Shown here piece after piece: positions 57,979 through 64,000 of a stretch of 64,000 nt of DNA (position 1 is the stretch's first letter; each line of letters begins with the position of its first letter). The position numbers were made by a program, and so were the translations under genes. The stretch covers positions 1,240,001-1,304,000 of the forward strand of contig JAGTJL010000010.1 of the NCBI GenBank assembly GCA_020746875.1, written 5' to 3'. The stretch comes from Rhexocercosporidium sp. MPI-PUGE-AT-0058. Its lineage: Eukaryota; Ascomycota; Leotiomycetes; Helotiales. The notes under the pieces were generated by a model. The model was not told the DNA's origin and did no database searches. It saw nothing but the letters and a program-made list of their open reading frames with translations.

Positions 57979-60401
57979 ATGGTGAACACTGGAAAGCCAA
58001 GTAGGGGGTGTTATATGTGTCGAGCCCGTCGTATTAAGGTATGCATATCGTACACTGTATTTTCTCCTGAGTTTCTTCCGCATTTTGACTGAATGATATG
58101 TAGTGTGATGAAGGCAAGCCAGGATGCATGAGATGTCAGAAATCCAAGAGAATATGTCCAGGATATCGAGACGCATTCGAGCTCAAATTGAGAGATGAAA
58201 GCAAGTCAACGAAGAAAAAGCTTAATCGACGAGTTCATGACCACCCCAATGTCACCGTTATCAACAATCGCAGAGATGGGCTTCCTGAGACTTCACCGAC
58301 GTTCTCATCCTCTTCGGCCATGGTTTCGCACTCAAGGAATTCTTCCATGTCGAGCGTTGCATCTCGTTCTCATGGTTACACGACCGAAGTTACCCATAGG
58401 CACCACAGCTTTACCGCCGGACACATGACAACTCCACTTTCCCAACAAGCGTCGTGCTACTTCTTAGCAAACTTCGTCTTGGTGCCAGAGGCAGGTACAA
58501 TGAGAGGGTACTTGGACTTCGTAATTCCGCTTTTGAAGCAAAGAAACCCGCCTCAGGCTTTAGTACTGGCTTTCTCAGCTGTAACTCTAGCTGCGTTGGG
58601 AACCCGACCAAACTCGAAGGCGTTACTCCCCACGGCCGATCTGTGGTATCTGAAGGCACTGAAAGAGATCAACCTAGCTTTACAGAATCCCAAAACGGCA
58701 TCAACAGATTCGACGTTGGCTTCAGTTATGATGATGGCATCGTTCGAAGTAAGTACTGCAGTTTATTTGTCTACCATCGCTCTAGCAACAGTGGTCTAGC
58801 AACTGACCCCATTACACCTGCTAACCAACCAATAGCAATTGACTCCATCTCGCATGAAAGTTGGAGGGTGGAGCTCCCATATTGACGGAGCTGTCGCTGT
58901 GATGAAATCTCGTACCTTGGAACAGTGGAGGACACCAGTCGGGAAAGAGTTGTTTATTGCAGTCAGGGCTCATATGGTATGTCCTACACAGCATAATGTG
59001 CACGAGATCTGGGACTAACATTTCGTAGACTGTTCACTGCATCGCCAACTCAAAGCCTATTAATCCTGGAGTGGAATGGATGGGTGTTATCGCGGATGAC
59101 CCGATTGTTCAGACCTTCGCTGCAGCTAACCTCAAAATGGCGCAACTTCGTGCCGATAACGATCGGACAACGACGCTCAAGGTCCGATCTGCGGAAAACA
59201 TTGAAAAGGTCTTGAAATTACTTCGGCGAGCCGAGTCGTTAGACAAGCAATACCTGGAATGGATCAAAGCCCTACCACCTGGGTGGCAGATCAACACTGT
59301 GGCTTGGATCGACGGCGAAGTTCCTGACCTCAGCAATTCAGTTGTCCATCCAGGTCGGATAGATGCCTATGGAGAGATGTGGATGGCCTATAAATACAAC
59401 ATCGTACGAGGATGTCGCATCTTCATCTGGACAACGATACTTCGTTGCGTGGCTTGGCTAGGCAATATGGGTGATTACCGACTCACACCAGAGTACACAA
59501 CCGCTTCCCAGATATGCCGATCTCTCATTGAAGACATCGTGGCTAGCGTTCCATATTTCTTCGGCTGGAACCGTAGTATAGATCCAGCTATGGCTGATAG
59601 GTCCAATTTTGCTTGTGGTGAGCACGATCCTACCACAGTGAAGCCCCTTGCCGGCATATTTTCCATGTGGCCTATTTTCGCAGCCGCGAGCTCAGATTTT
59701 GCATCTCCATCCCAGAGGATTTTCCTGAGAGGTAGGCTAAAGCACATTGCTGAAATGATGGGTATCAATCAAGCTCTCATCATGTTCCAGGTATGGTTCG
59801 CCTCAGATCTGGCACTATCCACAACTAATAAGACCAGGCCCAACTTGTACACCCCTCCCTCTATATTGCTCGCGAGCGTATGTCTCTAGCTCCCCACCCC
59901 TGTCAATCAGACGACACGAAAGTTACAATCGTCGCTGGAGTTCCATCGGCAACTATTACTCTAGAGCAATCTCCCACCTCAACCTCGACTCCAGCGGTTC
60001 AGACAAGCTCCAGACCAGAATCTCAGCTCTGGTCTGAACCAACTCCCCATCTGTCCCAAATAGTCCCAAATTCACAAACCCAAACATGGGTCCCATCATC
60101 GACTTCCGACCAGCTCTGGACTTCCCCTCCTCCGCATGATGTCCCGGCTCCAACCGCATCCACAATACAGAATCGCACATGGAGCACATCACCTCCTTCC
60201 GATCAGCTATGGAACCCCTCTCCCGAAAACTTAACTCCCACTTCCGGGTGGATTCCCCGTACATTCAACGATCCTTCCTACATTCAAGATTCACAATCTG
60301 CCATGGGAGGGCCTCCGATCACTTATCAGAATTCTCCAGAGTACGATCGAGAACACCGCCCTTTCGAGCATGCCGGCTTCGGGGCTGTTTCTAGTGCATA
60401 G
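57979..60401 (+). CDS. Zn2Cys6 transcription factor next to melanin genes (five exons)
   Basis: Exons are 57979-58038, 58104-58748, 58836-58976, 59029-59790 and 59838-60401. All introns are phase 0 and the total is 723 residues. The binuclear zinc cluster is complete: C11, C14, C21, C28, C31, C38 (spacing 2-6-6-2-6), split by intron 1 just before the third cysteine. A Ser-rich linker leads to a helical fungal-specific regulatory domain (about 110-540; for example YFLANFVLVP, HCIANSKP). The last ~180 residues are Ser/Thr/Pro/Gln-rich with the short motif QLW repeated three times (SQLWSE, DQLWTS, DQLWNP), possibly an activation region. It lacks the C2H2 fingers of the classical melanin regulator Cmr1. 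Its position beside scytalone dehydratase and the reductase makes it a candidate pathway regulator; this is inference. Confidence 0.9.
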
Positions 60402-61221
60402 CTTTGTTGAGTTGGTGCCTCTTCACGCAGTGCATCCTGATTCATGAAACTGTAATGATTTTCTTTCTTATTTTCAAGTTACGTCAGAGATACCAAACGC
60501 TCTTTACACGCTCAAAATCGGTTTCTGGGACATCGCATTACGTATTTGAAAACGGGCGAAGCGAAGCCCGCATTATTAGGAGGTGAACTAGGCGTTTGAG
60601 TAGGGGGTGGATTTTTGCTTCTGAGCTTCTCGTTTTGTTCTGACGACTGATGAAATTCTTGTAAATTATGCAGCGAACGCTGGACGGTCGACTAGCTTGC
60701 TTTAACTGTAGATGTTCCCCATATTCAAATTTCATGTCATACATCCTGGCGTATCATAATTCCCCTAGCTTTCGCTATTCGAAAGTCTTCTTCGGGGTTA
60801 TTTGGTGAAGATTATCTCTTGTACTTGTCTTGGTATACATGCAACTAGGTTCGCGGAAAGTAATTACATGTTGCTCTCCAAAACATTGCCCGAACGATTT
60901 GGAGAGCGCGTGCCAATTATTGACTGACATGCAGCCTTACAAAAAGAGGCTTAAGGGACGCTGCATGATTGGGGCGGGCTTTCGTAATGCTTTGCCAACC
61001 GTCCATTCGAGATCCAATCTCGCCATTGTGGACACTGGTGTATCATTATGCTCGACACAGAAGTTCTCCTGTCTTTCGTCGCTCCAGATTTGTCTTTCGG
61101 AAGGTTATCGTCATCACATTCAGAACTCCTCCACCGACTGCTAGTTGTCACCTAAACTCTGCCGCGACTCACTATATTATCCTCTTGAGAGGTCCCGGCA
61201 TCACGACGCCCCTCCCCAGCC
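60402..61221. other. Intergenic region, nothing recognised
   Basis: The 3' flank of the transcription factor gene and 5' flank of the HET pseudogene. Confidence 0.5.
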
Positions 61222-63395
61222 ATGGAACACCTCTTGAATCAATCCGAATTAGTCCAAGCAGGAGACCGCATCGCAAAGCTTTCATGGCTCGGCTTCGACC
61301 ACGACATAGAAGTTGCATATCCACCCGCCACATCGCTGGATATATATGCCCGAATGCGGGGGTGGACCAATGATGAAGTGAAAGCCTTGAAATGTCACCC
61401 AGATCTCCTCGGAACTCCCGTCTTGCCATGTTACAAAGCATGCTATTCTTCGGCCTCTGGGAGTCTATCACTGGAAACCAAATATCCTCCAGAGATTACA
61501 TCCAAAGCTCGGATGAGAATCGCAGTCTTTGCTGTACTGCTTTGAGGGGATGCATACAGGGAATCGGCAATTTACTGGGCTCTAAAAATGTATTGCCGTC
61601 CAATCTTATATCTGTAAAGGTAGTAGTGGAACGACTCGCACGTGTCACGCGCGATATTCTAGCTTGGGATAGCATACTGGTTGCACAACACCACGGCCAA
61701 TTCTCAGAAGCGATCAGCACCCTCCGTCGACAGACAGCTCTCACTGTAGATATTCTGGATCTGTTCAATAATCTGCCTGCAATGTCAGAGTCTCGCATCA
61801 CAGGGTTTCATCACTTAGGAAGAAACGGCCATTTCCATGTCGAGAGATTGAAGACCCATGGAATTTGCCCGTCGTATTATGCCTATCTCGACTTTGTCAA
61901 TACCAGTGCCGTAGAATACTTCGCCGTGGCATGTCCTTTCATCAACCCCTCGGGCACTTCCCATCGGTTGTGCAATGAACACAAATGCATTGCAAATAAC
62001 GCAGAGACGATGCTAGGGACGGCCAATCACTTGAAGAACGGATGCGACTGTTGCTCGATCAACTTATCAATGTCGGGAATCAAGGAGACACTGGACTCCA
62101 ACCAGTACTTTGTTGTAGACATTGAGCGACTTCTTGACTCGAAATTATCTGCTTCAGATGCAATTACGCCCTTCTATCCTGGACTTGCATACGTTGCGCT
62201 CTCTCACGTTTGGTCGCATGGGCTTGGGAATGTTGCCGACGAAGGCCTCCCGCGCTGCGGGCTGCGACAGTTGCGAAGGCTTATATCCAGCCTGTCCAGC
62301 CGGTTTGGAGCAATCAAACACTTCTGGATAGACGCGATGTGCATACCCAAGGACGAGGATCTGAAGATGAAAAGTATAGGATTAATGGACCAGATCTATC
62401 AGAACTCTACGGTGGTTATGTTGCTCGATAAGACGCTGCAGCAGATATCTGTGGAGAGCCTCACGTACGAATGTCTAGCGTTGCGTATTCTCATCTCGGA
62501 CTGGAACCGACGCTTGTGGACTTTCCAGGAGGCAAGACTTGGTACGAACGTGGCTGGTTCTTTGAAGAGCCGGTGGATCTCAATCCATATGCTTTGCGAG
62601 GCACTGCTCGAAAACGGGAGAGGAGGTACAGCAACTCCGGTCACATTCGATTGTGCACATCAGCTGTCTTGTCTCACACAGAATACCACCGGACTCTTCC
62701 AGTGACTGGGTTTACTCCAATTCCGAAAATGTAGCGTTGCCGCGGATGAAGCTCTGGTCATCTCAACTCTGATGGGTTTGAATACAGAATCCCTCCTAGC
62801 AGAAACAGATCGTGACTTGCGAATGGCAAATCTGTGGGCTATCATTGGCCAGGTGCCTTCTGGGCTTTTGTTCCATGCCAGCCCAAAGCTTGAGGTAGAT
62901 GGTAAACGTTGGGCTCCTCGTACACTGCTTTGTGGCTCGTCGGAAACTGGGGTTGGAGGTGCGCGTTGCTCCGATTCAGAAGTCACCAGCCAAGGCCTTT
63001 CTGCGCCGTATTTCGTCTGCGACTTCGAGCAGACGCTCCGAATTCCAACAGATCAGGATTCTAGGGGTTATATCGTCGTCTATACCCAAGAGCTGATACT
63101 TCGCTGCTACAGGAGATGTGATGAGGAGAAATTTGAGGGGAGAGAAGACTCGGTGAAGGCTTTTGATGCTATTGCTTTTGCAAGGGATCCTCGCGTGCAC
63201 AAAGACTGTTTGCCGAATACTGCACTGAGTGCGGCAGCTCTCTTGCGTGTCACGGACTCTGGCTCTGAGGACGGTTTGACTACAGATCGTGCTCAGTATG
63301 TCCATCAGTTTCAAATTTTGGCCGACATAGGGGCGGAGGCGACTACTGAATTCAGTAGTGGAGTGACAGTATGGAAAAGAATACTGATATCTTGA
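61222..63395 (+). pseudogene. HET-domain (heterokaryon incompatibility) gene, broken
   Basis: The HET domain is clear in the main frame: YVALSHVWSHGLGN at about 62188, FWIDAMCIPKDEDLKMKSIGLMDQIY at about 62320-62400, VVMLLDKTLQQ, and NRRLWTFQEARL at about 62503. A proline/tryptophan-rich N-terminal region starts at ATG 61222 (RGWTNDEV), but its frame must shift at about 61405-61430 to continue into MLQSMLFFGLWES in another frame. No credible intron spans the shift. The main frame then meets TGA at 62703-62705; the same frame continues without further stops to 63395 (SVAADEALVISTLMGL, LLFHASPKLEVDGKRWAP), typical of the C-terminal part of this protein type. Two lesions make a pseudogene likely. 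A 31-nt intron removing the stop is possible but too short to trust, and errors in the sequence remain an alternative. Confidence 0.8.
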
Positions 63396-64000
63396 TATCG
63401 GCTAGGAAGCATAATAGTAGGTCTAATAACATTCCATGGAACAGTTAGATCTGGTAGCAAGGACACATAGGGAAGCCATCGACATGCATCTTTCTTGTTT
63501 ACTCTCGAAGCGATGAATTTATTATTCTGTGAGCTTAGATTTCGAGCAGTTAGGGATAAGATCAGAATACTGCCAGAATATGGCCAGAGACAGGCATTAT
63601 CACTACGGCAGCGAATGCTACGCATATGTAAATATAAAACAAAGGAGTCTCATAAGCGAGGCTCCAAACATCGGTATATGCCAGATCCGGACCAGTTTTC
63701 ACGGTTCTTTGAGTTTAAGCACTATACATATATACCAACAGCGTCGAAGGAATAAAGTGAAAGAACCTAAAGGGCGCAGTGTCCTCGCAACGAGAGAAGA
63801 TACTGTACCCCACTAGAGCTCTCCGCTCCAAACTCACTCACTCTGGCCGAGTGAATCTCAACGACCGCCAAGACCACACAAAATCAACAGCCTTGACCTC
63901 AATGCTTGGGAGTTGAAGCCAAAACCTTCGTCTCTCGTAAATTACCCAAGAAAGTCCCCCATGTGATTCGAAGCCCACAAATCTCGGCTGACTTACCCGA
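63396..64000. other. Right-edge sequence, nothing recognised
   Basis: The 3' flank of the HET pseudogene. The short open frames at 63495-63816 are unlike any family. A gene may begin beyond the edge. Confidence 0.4.

Noticed and set aside
62702..62734. A tiny GT-AG intron that would remove the HET stop codon
   Set aside because: About 31-33 nt is below the usual minimum for fungal introns and no branch site is visible.
1..64000. tRNA or rRNA genes, CRISPR arrays, complete transposons
   Set aside because: Visual search for B-box-like GGTTCGANTCC on both strands, regular spaced repeats, and transposase or reverse-transcriptase motifs found nothing convincing; a tRNAscan or repeat search would be decisive.

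Overview
The window is nuclear DNA from a filamentous ascomycete (Pezizomycotina; Leotiomycetes is my guess from overall gene style, low confidence). Genes have short GT-AG introns (mostly 47-115 nt) with CTAAC/CTGAC-like branch sites. They are spread over both strands with long untranslated spacers, and the repertoire is typical of moulds: dynactin Arp10, a ccg-9-type trehalose synthase, DHN-melanin enzymes, a HET-domain gene and Zn2Cys6 regulators. All exon joins below were made by hand: splice phases were required to match and total lengths to be divisible by three.

Layout. 1-2683 (-): N-terminal and central part of a phosphoinositide-specific phospholipase C that runs off the left edge. 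2684-17118: a 14.4 kb stretch with no recognisable gene but many microsatellites, pyrimidine-rich tracts and perfect inverted repeats. 17119-26898: an orphan Ala/Gly-rich membrane protein, a four-exon SET-domain methyltransferase-like protein, an acyltransferase-3 membrane enzyme and an OCH1-like GT32 mannosyltransferase. 27981-30522 (+): six-exon trehalose synthase/phosphorylase. 31694-39159: BTB-like protein, conserved nuclear-looking protein and a calponin-homology coiled-coil protein. 39728-46660: GEN1/Yen1-type Holliday-junction nuclease with a 14-nt first exon, divergent from an Arp10/RO7 dynactin subunit, then mitochondrial seryl-tRNA synthetase. 47189-50919: a small spliced 83-aa gene and an ankyrin-repeat protein.

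51.2-60.4 kb holds the most interesting block. Scytalone dehydratase (-) and a tetrahydroxynaphthalene-reductase-type SDR (+) share a 1 kb divergent promoter, followed by a Zn2Cys6 transcription factor (+). On the other side lies a frameshifted ~1 kb remnant of the thioesterase end of a non-reducing polyketide synthase. Together these look like a DHN-melanin (or related naphthalenol) gene cluster that has lost its polyketide synthase at this site while the two tailoring enzymes and the regulator stay open. Beyond the regulator is a HET-domain gene broken by a frameshift and an in-frame stop. The window ends in unassigned sequence.
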